Positions 6,726 through 13,763 of a DNA stretch of 16,469 bases are shown one piece after another. The stretch lies in NCBI RefSeq assembly GCF_910585425.1, contig NZ_CAJUCP010000090.1, positions 1-16,469 on the forward strand, given 5' to 3'. Source of the stretch: an uncultured Acetatifactor sp. Lineage in GTDB: Bacteria > Bacillota > Clostridia > Lachnospirales > Lachnospiraceae. A program made the position numbers and the translations under genes. The notes below the pieces were generated by a model. That model ran no database searches. It saw only the letters and a program-made list of their open reading frames with translations, and was not told the origin of the DNA. Positions within the stretch are counted from its first letter, which is position 1; each line of letters opens with the position of its first letter.

Positions 6726-6903
6726 ACAGAAAACAGGATAATCGATAAAGTCCACCAGACTGAGGAATACCATAAAGCAAAAAAGAAGAGACCAAAGCAT
6801 ATGACCTGCTGATAAGTGGCTTGCCCCCCAGCAGAAACAGCGCCTTGACAAATTTCTTACAATGCAACATGGAGCACAGCAAAATTCCCAGGAAAATTGA
6901 CAG
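6695..6903 (+). pseudogene. Decayed DUF6809-like paralogue
   Basis: This stretch aligns along its length with the intact gene at 3782-4048. Shared words in order include GGAAAAA, CAGGATAA, AAAGTCCA, GAGGAATA, GAAGAGACC, ATATGACCTG, CAGAAACAGCG and ACATGGAGC. In one frame IIDKVHQTEEYHKAKK is readable; one base missing in the GAAGAAGAGACC run then shifts the frame, and the downstream part is heavily changed. It is a dead copy of the same small gene family. Confidence 0.7.
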
Positions 6904-6925
6904 CTATAATGGAACATGCTATGAT
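6897..6925 (+). promoter_or_regulatory. Strong sigma-A-type promoter
   Basis: TTGACA at 6897-6902 (consensus -35) and TATGAT at 6920-6925 are spaced by 17 bp. It lies at the end of the dead DUF6809-like copy and would transcribe an approximately 130-base leader, then the small ORF at 7064 and the acetyltransferase at 7259. It is the best-scoring promoter in the window by eye. Confidence 0.65.
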
Positions 6926-7008
6926 AAGCCTGCCAACAGTAAGTCCTAAGTCAGGGCCGCTATCTAGGTAAGCGTCATGTATTGGCGCCACTATTAGGCA
7001 ATTGCTGA

Positions 7009-7053
7009 GTTATGGAAAGCAGGCCGGCCCAGTGATTGGTCTGCTTCCATAAC
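7009..7053 (+). repeat. Imperfect inverted repeat in the leader before the 7064 ORF
   Basis: GTTATGGAA, one bulged A, then GCAG pairs with CTGC then TTCCATAAC. The arms lie at 7009-7022 and 7041-7053. It has no T-run, so it is more likely an RNA structure or protein-binding site than a terminator. It sits in the transcript expected from the 6897-6925 promoter. Confidence 0.5.
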
Positions 7054-7063
7054 TTCCTGTGCA

Positions 7064-7246
7064 GTGATAAAAGAAGCGATAAAGCAGATACAGTCCAATG
7101 ACGAATTGCCCTCACTGCCACTTAAGGAACAATCCCTGTATGCGACAGAGGTATTTCAAAAGATTGCTGGCAGAAGAAATATCAAATTGAAGTTTATGAA
7201 AAAGAGCAGCAACATTAATCCGCCGCAGACAGCCAAACATAAATAA
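7064..7246 (+). CDS. Small hypothetical protein, possibly a C-terminal remnant
   Basis: GTG 7064 opens a 60-residue frame containing LPLKEQSLYATEVFQKIAGR and a basic tail. I do not recognise it. There is no clear ribosome binding site, and the frame stays open upstream to about 6998 with protein-like residues (ELWKAGRPSDWSASITSC). It may therefore be the 3' end of a larger lost gene rather than a true start at 7064. It ends 12 bases before the acetyltransferase start and shares its likely promoter. Confidence 0.35.
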   Translation: MIKEAIKQIQSNDELPSLPLKEQSLYATEVFQKIAGRRNIKLKFMKKSSNINPPQTAKHK

Positions 7247-7258
7247 TGAGGAGCAAAA

Positions 7259-7795
7259 ATGCACATAGAAACCCTGCGAATGACAATCCGCAGCTTCACC
7301 CCGGAGGATGCCCCCGACCTGTATGAAATCTTCGGCGATGAAGAAACCATGGAGAACTGTGAACCGGCCTACGACCTCGGGAAGACCCAGAGCTTCCTCT
7401 CTTCCTTCTGCATCGCCCGAAAAGGCGCTGTAGCAGCGGTTCACAGAAAAACAAATAAAATGATAGGCTATATCCTGTTCAACGAGTACGAAGAGGACAT
7501 CTATGAAATAGGCTGGATTTTTAACCGCAGCTTCTGGCGGCAGGGCTATGCTTTTGAGGCCTGTAGGGCCGTGATTGACCATGCTTTCCGTGAACGCAAA
7601 GCCCACAAGATTTTTGCGGAAGCCATCGATGCCGTAAAATCCGCCAGCCTGATGGAGAAACTGGGAATGCGGCCCGAGGGCATACAGCGGAGCCAGACCA
7701 GGGATAACCACGGCAGCTGGGCAGACCTGTATTTCTACGGACTGCTGGAAGAGGACTGGAGGAAACAGCAGGATAAAATTATGATAAAATCTTAA
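7259..7795 (+). CDS. GNAT-family N-acetyltransferase (RimJ/RimL-like)
   Basis: A 178-residue protein of the usual single-domain GNAT length, with GAGGAG at 7247-7252 before ATG 7259. The N-terminus ETLRMTIRSFTPEDAPDLYEI is typical of the Acetyltransf_3 group. The central IGWIFNRSFWRQGYAFEA carries the acetyl-CoA pyrophosphate loop (R94-Q-G-Y-A98), and AEAIDAVKSASLMEKLGM is the usual motif B region. It should transfer acetyl from acetyl-CoA to an amine, either a protein N-terminus or a small molecule; the substrate cannot be read from sequence. It is probably co-transcribed with the small ORF at 7064 and is followed by a hairpin terminator at 7866. Confidence 0.9.
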   Translation: MHIETLRMTIRSFTPEDAPDLYEIFGDEETMENCEPAYDLGKTQSFLSSFCIARKGAVAAVHRKTNKMIGYILFNEYEEDIYEIGWIFNRSFWRQGYAFEACRAVIDHAFRERKAHKIFAEAIDAVKSASLMEKLGMRPEGIQRSQTRDNHGSWADLYFYGLLEEDWRKQQDKIMIKS

Positions 7796-7865
7796 CGCCT
7801 CTGGACATCTTGGCGTAGGTTCCCTTTCTGATAAGCGATTCCCTGGTAGGCCAGCAGCACCGCGG

Positions 7866-7906
7866 GCAAGTGGAGAAGGGCAGGTTCCCCCAACCGCTTG
7901 CTTTTT
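7866..7906 (+). terminator. Intrinsic terminator between the acetyltransferase and the XRE-ImmA-PIN operon
   Basis: GCAAGTGG (7866-7873, with one G-T pair) pairs with CCGCTTGC (7894-7901), with extra GGG/CCC pairing possible inside, followed by TTTTT at 7902-7906. This is a standard Rho-independent arrangement on the plus strand. Confidence 0.65.
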
Positions 7907-7947
7907 CGGAGAAAATGCGTAAAAACAGTATCAATTTACAAATAATA

Positions 7948-7956
7948 TGATATAAT
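7948..7956 (+). promoter_or_regulatory. Extended -10 promoter of the XRE-ImmA-PIN operon
   Basis: TGA followed by TATAAT (7948-7956) fits the extended -10 pattern TGnTATAAT, which explains the lack of a strong -35 box 17 bp upstream. Transcription would start about 7963, some 40 bases before ATG 8003. Confidence 0.65.
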
Positions 7957-7972
7957 GTAAAAAAATACATTA
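7953..7972. promoter_or_regulatory. Palindromic operator overlapping the -10 box
   Basis: TAATGTA (7953-7959), six A, then TACATTA (7966-7972) form a perfect 7-bp inverted repeat. It overlaps the -10 hexamer and the predicted start site. This is the expected position for autorepression by the HTH protein encoded just downstream, as in toxin-antitoxin operons. Confidence 0.6.
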
Positions 7973-8002
7973 CTGCATCAAAATAGAAAGGAAGGTATTG
8001 CC

Positions 8003-8347
8003 ATGCTATACATCGGAAAAGAAGTACAGGATAGAATGGAATTATTAGGCTTGACAGTAAAAGAAGTAGCCGACAAGACCTTTTTAGAAGAGGATGTAGT
8101 TGCGGCGATTATCAATAATGAAATTTCATTGGAAAATATAGAAGAATTTGATTTTTCATTGCTCTGCAGCGTACTGCACTGTCAGGAGGATTTCTTTACA
8201 GATTCAGAAGCGCGTGAGAGGGATTTGTTGTCAGCATCCATGAACCGAGGATTAGACGATAAAAAGTCGATGAACGTAAAAGCAAAGCTTCAGGATTTTA
8301 TGAATGATTTTGCTTTTGTGACAGATATTTTGTCAGAAGTAAAATAG
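8003..8347 (+). CDS. XRE-like HTH protein, probable antitoxin/autorepressor
   Basis: A 114-residue protein with a GGAAGG box at 7990-7995. Residues about 5-60 form a Cro/C1-like domain (MELLGLTVKEVADKT is helix 1-2, then a divergent recognition helix EEDVVAAIINNE). The C-terminal half is acidic and helical. It is the first gene of a tight three-gene operon: 10 bases separate it from the metallopeptidase gene. XRE-ImmA pairs are a known arrangement in which the peptidase acts on the repressor, as with ImmR/ImmA of ICEBs1. Repression through the 7953-7972 palindrome is inferred from its position. The base composition of the operon is more AT-rich than that of the helicase genes on either side, in line with separate acquisition. 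Confidence 0.8.
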   Translation: MLYIGKEVQDRMELLGLTVKEVADKTFLEEDVVAAIINNEISLENIEEFDFSLLCSVLHCQEDFFTDSEARERDLLSASMNRGLDDKKSMNVKAKLQDFMNDFAFVTDILSEVK

Positions 8348-8357
8348 GGGGAATCTT

Positions 8358-9116
8358 ATGACACAAAGCGTGATTGGGGCAGTGAATAACGCCAGGGAAC
8401 TCTTTCAAATCGAAGACTTTCCTGGCAATTTGTTTTCTTTGCTTGAAAGCCAGAGATACATAGAGAGGTTTAGCCTTCTTTTGTTCAGGGAAGACATCTC
8501 AAAACTGTCAGGTTTTATAGGATATGGAGAAAATGGTTTGTCCTTGATATGCATCAATTATAAACGCCCTATTGGCCACCAGAATTTTACTTTGGCCCAT
8601 GAACTGGGACATTGGCTCTTGCACAATGGCCAAAGCATTTCTGATAATGTCACAAATTATACATGGTCTAAAGACACGAAAGAGCAGGAGGCGAATATGT
8701 TCGCGGGTGAACTGCTCTACCCCGAAAAGCTTTTTGTGCAGGATTATTTTGAAGCAGTGGAAAAAGGTTTTTTGCAGGCTGATAAGAGAGAAGAATTAGC
8801 AGTATATATAGACAAATTATGTCATAAGTATTGCCTTAGCTTCGATGCGGTTTTTAGAAAGATATTATACAGAAGCAGGCAGGCGGCACAGTACAAACAG
8901 ATAAAAGGACAGATAGAGAAGGCTATAGGATGTAGAATTTCAGAATATTTCGAGAAGGATTTTTACATTCCAAACGAAGCATTGCCGGAGTATCAGGTTC
9001 TGCGGGATGCTTATATTGAATTGGAAAAAAGGGTCAATAAATTAATCGAGAGCGGAAAAATCAGTAAAGCCACTGCTGAAGCCATTAAATATAGAAATGG
9101 AATAGGTGTAGTATAA
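8358..9116 (+). CDS. ImmA/IrrE-family zinc metallopeptidase
   Basis: A 252-residue protein with GGGGG at 8347-8351 before ATG 8358. The zinc motif is H81-E-L-G-H85, followed by W-L-L-H; the likely third ligand is E111 in QEANMFAGELLYP. This is the standard ImmA/IrrE (COG2856) signature, and the size fits a stand-alone peptidase. Residues 170-250 form a helical tail. Family members cleave HTH repressors in response to DNA damage or other cues, so the protein encoded at 8003 is the natural substrate. Its stop TAA shares one base with the ATG of the PIN gene at 9116, which indicates translational coupling. Confidence 0.9.
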   Translation: MTQSVIGAVNNARELFQIEDFPGNLFSLLESQRYIERFSLLLFREDISKLSGFIGYGENGLSLICINYKRPIGHQNFTLAHELGHWLLHNGQSISDNVTNYTWSKDTKEQEANMFAGELLYPEKLFVQDYFEAVEKGFLQADKREELAVYIDKLCHKYCLSFDAVFRKILYRSRQAAQYKQIKGQIEKAIGCRISEYFEKDFYIPNEALPEYQVLRDAYIELEKRVNKLIESGKISKATAEAIKYRNGIGVV

Positions 9117-9688
9117 TGTATTATCTGGTGGATACAAATGTGTTTCTCCATGTCATCGATTCAAATATATATGGAGTCGCTGATTTGTGTAAGCGCAGTG
9201 GCAATGATATAACGATTACACAGACCATTTTAAATGAATTGGATCCTGGCTATTACAGAGAGAATGAAGATATATCCAGCAAGGAAATATATACCGCTGT
9301 ACATAATTTGGCAACGGGAGCACGGGGAATGAAAGTCATAAGGCTGATTAAGCTGGAGGATATTGATGGAGCAACACAGGAATTAAAGAAAATCAGAAAA
9401 AGATACTATAGCTGGATGAGAGACCCAGGCTATTTGAATATGTTGATACAGAGAGGGGACATTACCCGGGAGGATATAAAGAGACCGAGCTTCAGGAACA
9501 AAGACATGGGAGAATGTGAACTGTTGGCAATTGCGAAAGCATCCTGTGGGGAATACATAATTATTACAAATGACAGAGGCCGGGTTTTCCTCCATCCGGA
9601 TCAGAATCTATTTGATTTGTATGCGGAAGATTCAAGTATCAGGATGTTGACGGGCGAGGATTGGAAAAAGGAACTGGGCTTGGAGTAA
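9116..9688 (+). CDS. PIN-domain ribonuclease (DUF4411-like), putative toxin
   Basis: A 190-residue protein. PIN acidic residues are all visible: D6 in LVDTNV, E41 in ILNELD, the E133/E135 pair in KDMGECELLAIAK, and D153 in ITNDRGR. PIN proteins are metal-dependent RNases, and many act as toxins. The length and the linkage to an XRE-plus-ImmA pair match the DUF4411 type from memory. The start codon overlaps the previous stop by one base, so expression is coupled to the peptidase. An XRE-peptidase-PIN triad suggests a conditional toxin released when the repressor is cleaved. That mechanism is inference. Confidence 0.85.
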   Translation: MYYLVDTNVFLHVIDSNIYGVADLCKRSGNDITITQTILNELDPGYYRENEDISSKEIYTAVHNLATGARGMKVIRLIKLEDIDGATQELKKIRKRYYSWMRDPGYLNMLIQRGDITREDIKRPSFRNKDMGECELLAIAKASCGEYIIITNDRGRVFLHPDQNLFDLYAEDSSIRMLTGEDWKKELGLE

Positions 9689-9815
9689 CGGTTTAGATGG
9701 GCTGGCCATTTTATCAATGGACTGCTTAAGCATCATGGAAAAAGATGCGTTTGCTGGAAGAGCAGCAGAAATGTCTAAGAAAATAACGCTATAAATAAAA
9801 AAGGGAAAACAAACC

Positions 9816-12800
9816 ATGGGATTCTTCAACAGAATATCAAGCTATATTAAACAAATGAAAATACCGAAAAAGAGTCCCGCATTCTCCCAAAACGAAAATG
9901 TCCTAAAACTCCTGGATTTAAAAAAATACATAGATTCCCTGTTAGCCTCAGACAAATACATCGCAAAAAGCGACTACCTTGCCCCCATAAAACAATACAG
10001 GCCCACCATAGATTTTTTTGACATCCTGAAAAACAGCGGCATGCTGGCCGACTTCTGCCAAAGAAACGGAATATCTCTGCCCGAAGTCCAAAATACAACA
10101 GCAGCATATACCGAAATAGAAAAACGGGTAGACCAGCTCAACGAAGAATTCATCACCAAATCCCTGACCACCGAAAAGGAATACCTCGACAACATCCTAA
10201 AGTCGGTTGACCCCGCGGTCTCCCTGGACGACGACCAGCGCAGAGTCGTCCTGACTGATGAAGACTACTGTCTTGTAATCGCAGGAGCAGGTGCCGGAAA
10301 GACCACAACGGTAGCCGCCAAAGTAAAATACCTTGTGGACAGGCAGGGCATAAAACCTTCCCAGATACTGGTAGTCTCCTTTACGAACAAAGCAGTAAAC
10401 GAACTAAAGGAAAAAATCCAAAGCGCCTTGGGGATACCATGCCCCATAGCCACATTCCATTCCACCGGAAACGCCATAATCCATGTGAACGCCCCGGAGG
10501 AGAAGCTGAATATCGTAGACAATTCCAGGCTGTACTTTGTCATCCGCGATTACTTCCGCGGCTCCGTGATGCAGAACGAAAGCATAGTGAACAAGCTCAT
10601 CATGTTCTTCGCATCCTATTTCGACGCGCCATACGAAGGGGACGACTTCAACGCGTTCTTCAACAATATCGCCAAAGCGAACTACTCCACCATGAGAAGC
10701 GACCTGGAGGACTTCAAGTGCCAGGTAATAGACGCAAGGACGAAAAAGTCCGTCACGATCCAGAACGAAGTGCTGCGCTCCCACCAGGAGGTGGAAATCG
10801 CCAATTTCCTCTACCTGAACAACATAGACTATGACTATGAACCCGCCTACCCCTACAACATAGCATACGCAAGGAAGCCATACACCCCGGACTTCATCAT
10901 CTGCCAGGATGGAAGGACCGCATACATAGAACATTTCGGCATCTCCCAGAGCGGTGAAAACGACAGATACAGCCCCGAAGAATTAGACTGTTACAAAAAA
11001 GCGGTAAACAACAAAGTCCGCCTGCACAAACAGCACGGAACCACACTGATATACACCTTTTCCTCCTACAACGACAGAAAGCCATTGCTGGCCCATCTGC
11101 GGGAGGAGCTGGAGGCCAAAGGCTTCGAGCTAAGGCCGCGCTCCAACAAAGAAGTCATGGAATCGCTGGTGGCGGGAGAGGAGAATCGCTACGTCCGCAA
11201 GCTGATCAACCTCATCTGCCGCTTCATCTCCAATTTCAAGGTCAACGGCTACACAGAGGACGAATTCGGCCGCATGTACCATTCCACCCAGAATGTCAGG
11301 AGCAGACTGTTCCTGGACATCTGCAACGACTGCTATCTGGAGTATGCAAGGTGGCTCAGGGAAAACAAAGCAGTGGACTTTGAGGACATGATAAACGAGT
11401 CCGCCAGAATCCTCACAGAAGTAAAGGAGATGAAGCAGAAGCTGGACTTCAAATACATTATCGTGGACGAGTACCAGGATATCTCCAGACAGAGGTTCGA
11501 CCTCACCAAAGCCCTGTCCGAGGTGACAGATGCCAAAATAATCGCGGTTGGGGACGACTGGCAGTCCATCTACGCATTCAGCGGCTCCGATATCACCCTG
11601 TTCACCAAATTCGCGGAGAAAATGGGATACGCCAAAATGCTGAAGATTGTCAGAACCTATCGGAACTCCCAGGAGGTCATCGACATCGCCGGAAACTTTA
11701 TCCAGCGCAATTCGCAGCAGATTCCCAAGCAGCTCGTCTCCCCCAAGCGGATAGAAGACCCCGTCGTCATCTATACCTACGACAGCACCTTCAAGGGCAG
11801 GGACGGCAACCGCAGAAGCGGGGCAAATTATGCCCTGGCAGCCGCCGTAGAGACCGCCATCGGGCAGCTCCTGGAATACAAGAAAAAGGAAAACAAAGAG
11901 CCCGGGCCAATCCTGTTCCTGGGCCGATTTGGATTTGACGGCGACCATCTGGAGCGGTCAGGCCTGTTCGAATACAGCAGCCGCGGAAGCAAAATCAAAA
12001 GCGTCAAGTATCCGAAGCTGGACATCACCTTCATGACGGCTCATTCCTCAAAGGGCCTGGGATACGACGATGTCATCATCGTAAACGGCAAAAACGAAAC
12101 CTACGGATTTCCCTCCAAAATCGAGGACGACCCCGTCCTGGCATTCGTCATCAAGGGCGACAAATCCATCGATTACGCGGAGGAAAGAAGACTATTCTAC
12201 GTAGCCATGACAAGGACGAAAAACCGTGTATTCTTTATCGCGCCGGAGCAGAACCCCTCCGAGTTTTTGCTGGAGCTGAAGCGGGATTATAAAAATGTCG
12301 TTCTACATGGCGACTGGAACGAAGACGAAGCCGCCAGCAAGCCGAAGAAAGCCTGCCCCCTGTGCGGATATCCCATGCAGCTCAAGTACAAAAAGGCATA
12401 CGGCCTGCGGCTCTATATCTGCACCAACGAGCCGGAGGTCTGCAGTTTCATGACCAACGATGTGCGCGGCGGCAAGCTGTCCATCCAGAAGTGCGATAAA
12501 TGCAGGGATGGCTACCTGATTGTGAAGCAGGCCAGGGACTCCGGATTTTTGCTGGGATGCACGAATTATAATCGGAATGGGACCGGCTGCAATAATGTGG
12601 TCAATAAAAAGCTTTTCTACGACCAGATGGGATATGAGATGGAGGAAGCGGAAGCCGCATGCACAGAGAAGACTGCCGTAGTCTGGAAAAGCCCGAACCG
12701 ACAGGCAGCTTCCACGCTTTCCGCCAGCCAATCCGCTCCGCAATCAACTGCTGACAGAAGGCTGGAAGACGATTCCATAGAAATCGTCTTGGCAGACATC

Positions 12801-13172
12801 CCGCCGGTGATGTATGGAAATTATGAGCTGAATCATCTGATATTTGCCGTAGTCAAAGCGCTCCAGAACATAAGCAGGGTAAGGTACTATGGAGCGACCG
12901 TGCTTGCCGAAGTCCTGAAAGGGACGGACAGCAAAAAGATATTCGACAGCAAGCTGGACAAGCTGCCGGAGTTCGGGGCCCTGCGGGACATGCCCTATGA
13001 TACGATAAAATCGGTTATCGACTGGATGATTGCGGAGCATTTGATTTTGAAGACGAAGGGGAAGTACCCGGTGCTGCATTCCACGCATGAGGGACTCCAT
13101 TATTCGGAGGTCATGACGGAGGGGAAGCTTAAGGGGTTGAAAAAATATCTGGAGGGAGAGGCGATCGTTTAA
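9816..13172 (+). CDS. Helicase-IV-like SF1 helicase with nuclease-like insert, two zinc ribbons and RQC-like domain
   Basis: A 1118-residue protein. Walker A is at 156-164 (AGAGAGKTT), motif II at 551-555 (DEYQD), a QSIYAFSGSD motif III region near 580, and motif VI at 795-801 (YVAMTRT). Between the two halves of the ATPase core, residues about 320-420 hold an insert with E325/E327 (EVEIANFL), P358-D359-F and E372 (YIEHFG), resembling the PD-(D/E)XK-type insert of helicase IV relatives. C847/C850/C869/C876 form a topoisomerase-type zinc ribbon, and C893/C896/C915/C925 a second one. Residues about 990-1095 resemble the RQC winged helix of RecQ (ILKTKGKYPVLHSTHEG). It predicts an ATP-dependent 3'-5' DNA unwinding enzyme with DNA-sensing modules. 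AAGGG precedes the ATG. It is flanked by the PIN operon and the DUF4869-ATPase pair, and may be a defence or repair gene. Confidence 0.85.
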   Translation: MGFFNRISSYIKQMKIPKKSPAFSQNENVLKLLDLKKYIDSLLASDKYIAKSDYLAPIKQYRPTIDFFDILKNSGMLADFCQRNGISLPEVQNTTAAYTEIEKRVDQLNEEFITKSLTTEKEYLDNILKSVDPAVSLDDDQRRVVLTDEDYCLVIAGAGAGKTTTVAAKVKYLVDRQGIKPSQILVVSFTNKAVNELKEKIQSALGIPCPIATFHSTGNAIIHVNAPEEKLNIVDNSRLYFVIRDYFRGSVMQNESIVNKLIMFFASYFDAPYEGDDFNAFFNNIAKANYSTMRSDLEDFKCQVIDARTKKSVTIQNEVLRSHQEVEIANFLYLNNIDYDYEPAYPYNIAYARKPYTPDFIICQDGRTAYIEHFGISQSGENDRYSPEELDCYKKAVNNKVRLHKQHGTTLIYTFSSYNDRKPLLAHLREELEAKGFELRPRSNKEVMESLVAGEENRYVRKLINLICRFISNFKVNGYTEDEFGRMYHSTQNVRSRLFLDICNDCYLEYARWLRENKAVDFEDMINESARILTEVKEMKQKLDFKYIIVDEYQDISRQRFDLTKALSEVTDAKIIAVGDDWQSIYAFSGSDITLFTKFAEKMGYAKMLKIVRTYRNSQEVIDIAGNFIQRNSQQIPKQLVSPKRIEDPVVIYTYDSTFKGRDGNRRSGANYALAAAVETAIGQLLEYKKKENKEPGPILFLGRFGFDGDHLERSGLFEYSSRGSKIKSVKYPKLDITFMTAHSSKGLGYDDVIIVNGKNETYGFPSKIEDDPVLAFVIKGDKSIDYAEERRLFYVAMTRTKNRVFFIAPEQNPSEFLLELKRDYKNVVLHGDWNEDEAASKPKKACPLCGYPMQLKYKKAYGLRLYICTNEPEVCSFMTNDVRGGKLSIQKCDKCRDGYLIVKQARDSGFLLGCTNYNRNGTGCNNVVNKKLFYDQMGYEMEEAEAACTEKTAVVWKSPNRQAASTLSASQSAPQSTADRRLEDDSIEIVLADIPPVMYGNYELNHLIFAVVKALQNISRVRYYGATVLAEVLKGTDSKKIFDSKLDKLPEFGALRDMPYDTIKSVIDWMIAEHLILKTKGKYPVLHSTHEGLHYSEVMTEGKLKGLKKYLEGEAIV

Positions 13173-13314
13173 GATTTCCTGAAACGGATATAACTGCTGG
13201 AAGGGATATGCGGGACTCATGAAAAATAGTGGATGGATTATGGCTGTTTCAACCAGGTTATGATAAAATGTTATTCGGAAATAGAGAAGGCCTGTCAGGG
13301 AGGTGCCAGCGAGA

Positions 13315-13752
13315 ATGCTCAATGTTTATTATGGGAAAATGCCGGAGGCGGTTTTTAATACAGCAGTGTATTTTAAAAATGCCTATGAGGATGAGTGGAT
13401 CACGGATTCTGTTGCCAGGGATATGATCCTTGATATCGATAAATCGATTGTGCTGGACAGCGCAGTAATCGACAGCCCGGTTATGGGAAAAATCCCTCCG
13501 CTTGCGCTTTCCGGCGGAGTGAAGACGCTCATCCTTATGAAAAATGAGCGCACAAAGATATTCAATGCCTCTACCTGCGGGGACAACTGTGCCAAGTGGA
13601 TTTTACGGCTCGCGGAAACAGAAGACCTTACAATCAATCTTCGACATCTGATGGATTTTGGGGAAGGGACATTTGATATCCGTATTTTGAATACAAATCA
13701 GATTGTCCACAGCATGAAGGAGCTTGTCCCGATTGCCGGCCTGTATGTGTGA
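13315..13752 (+). CDS. DUF4869-like protein
   Basis: I prefer ATG 13315 (145 residues, MLNVYYGKMPEAVFN) because GGGAGGT at 13298-13304 sits 10 bases upstream; a GTG at 13303 would overlap that box. Readable landmarks are FNTAVYFKNAYEDEWITDS, LSGGVKTLILMKN, FNASTCGDNCAKWIL and INLRHLMDFGEG. They match my memory of DUF4869, a Clostridia and gut-island family with no established function. No catalytic motif is evident; the conserved Cys pair in STCGDNCAKW and the H-L-M-D-F stretch are candidates for function. Its stop overlaps the upstream GTG of the ATPase gene, so the two genes form one translationally coupled unit, which in my memory is a recurrent pairing. Confidence 0.75.
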   Translation: MLNVYYGKMPEAVFNTAVYFKNAYEDEWITDSVARDMILDIDKSIVLDSAVIDSPVMGKIPPLALSGGVKTLILMKNERTKIFNASTCGDNCAKWILRLAETEDLTINLRHLMDFGEGTFDIRILNTNQIVHSMKELVPIAGLYV

Positions 13753-13763
13753 GAGGTGCTGCT

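Noticed and set aside
11130..11948. A 272-codon minus-strand frame opposite the large helicase
   Set aside because: It mirrors the helicase reading frame; the Val/Gly/Asp-rich peptide is typical of an antisense shadow.
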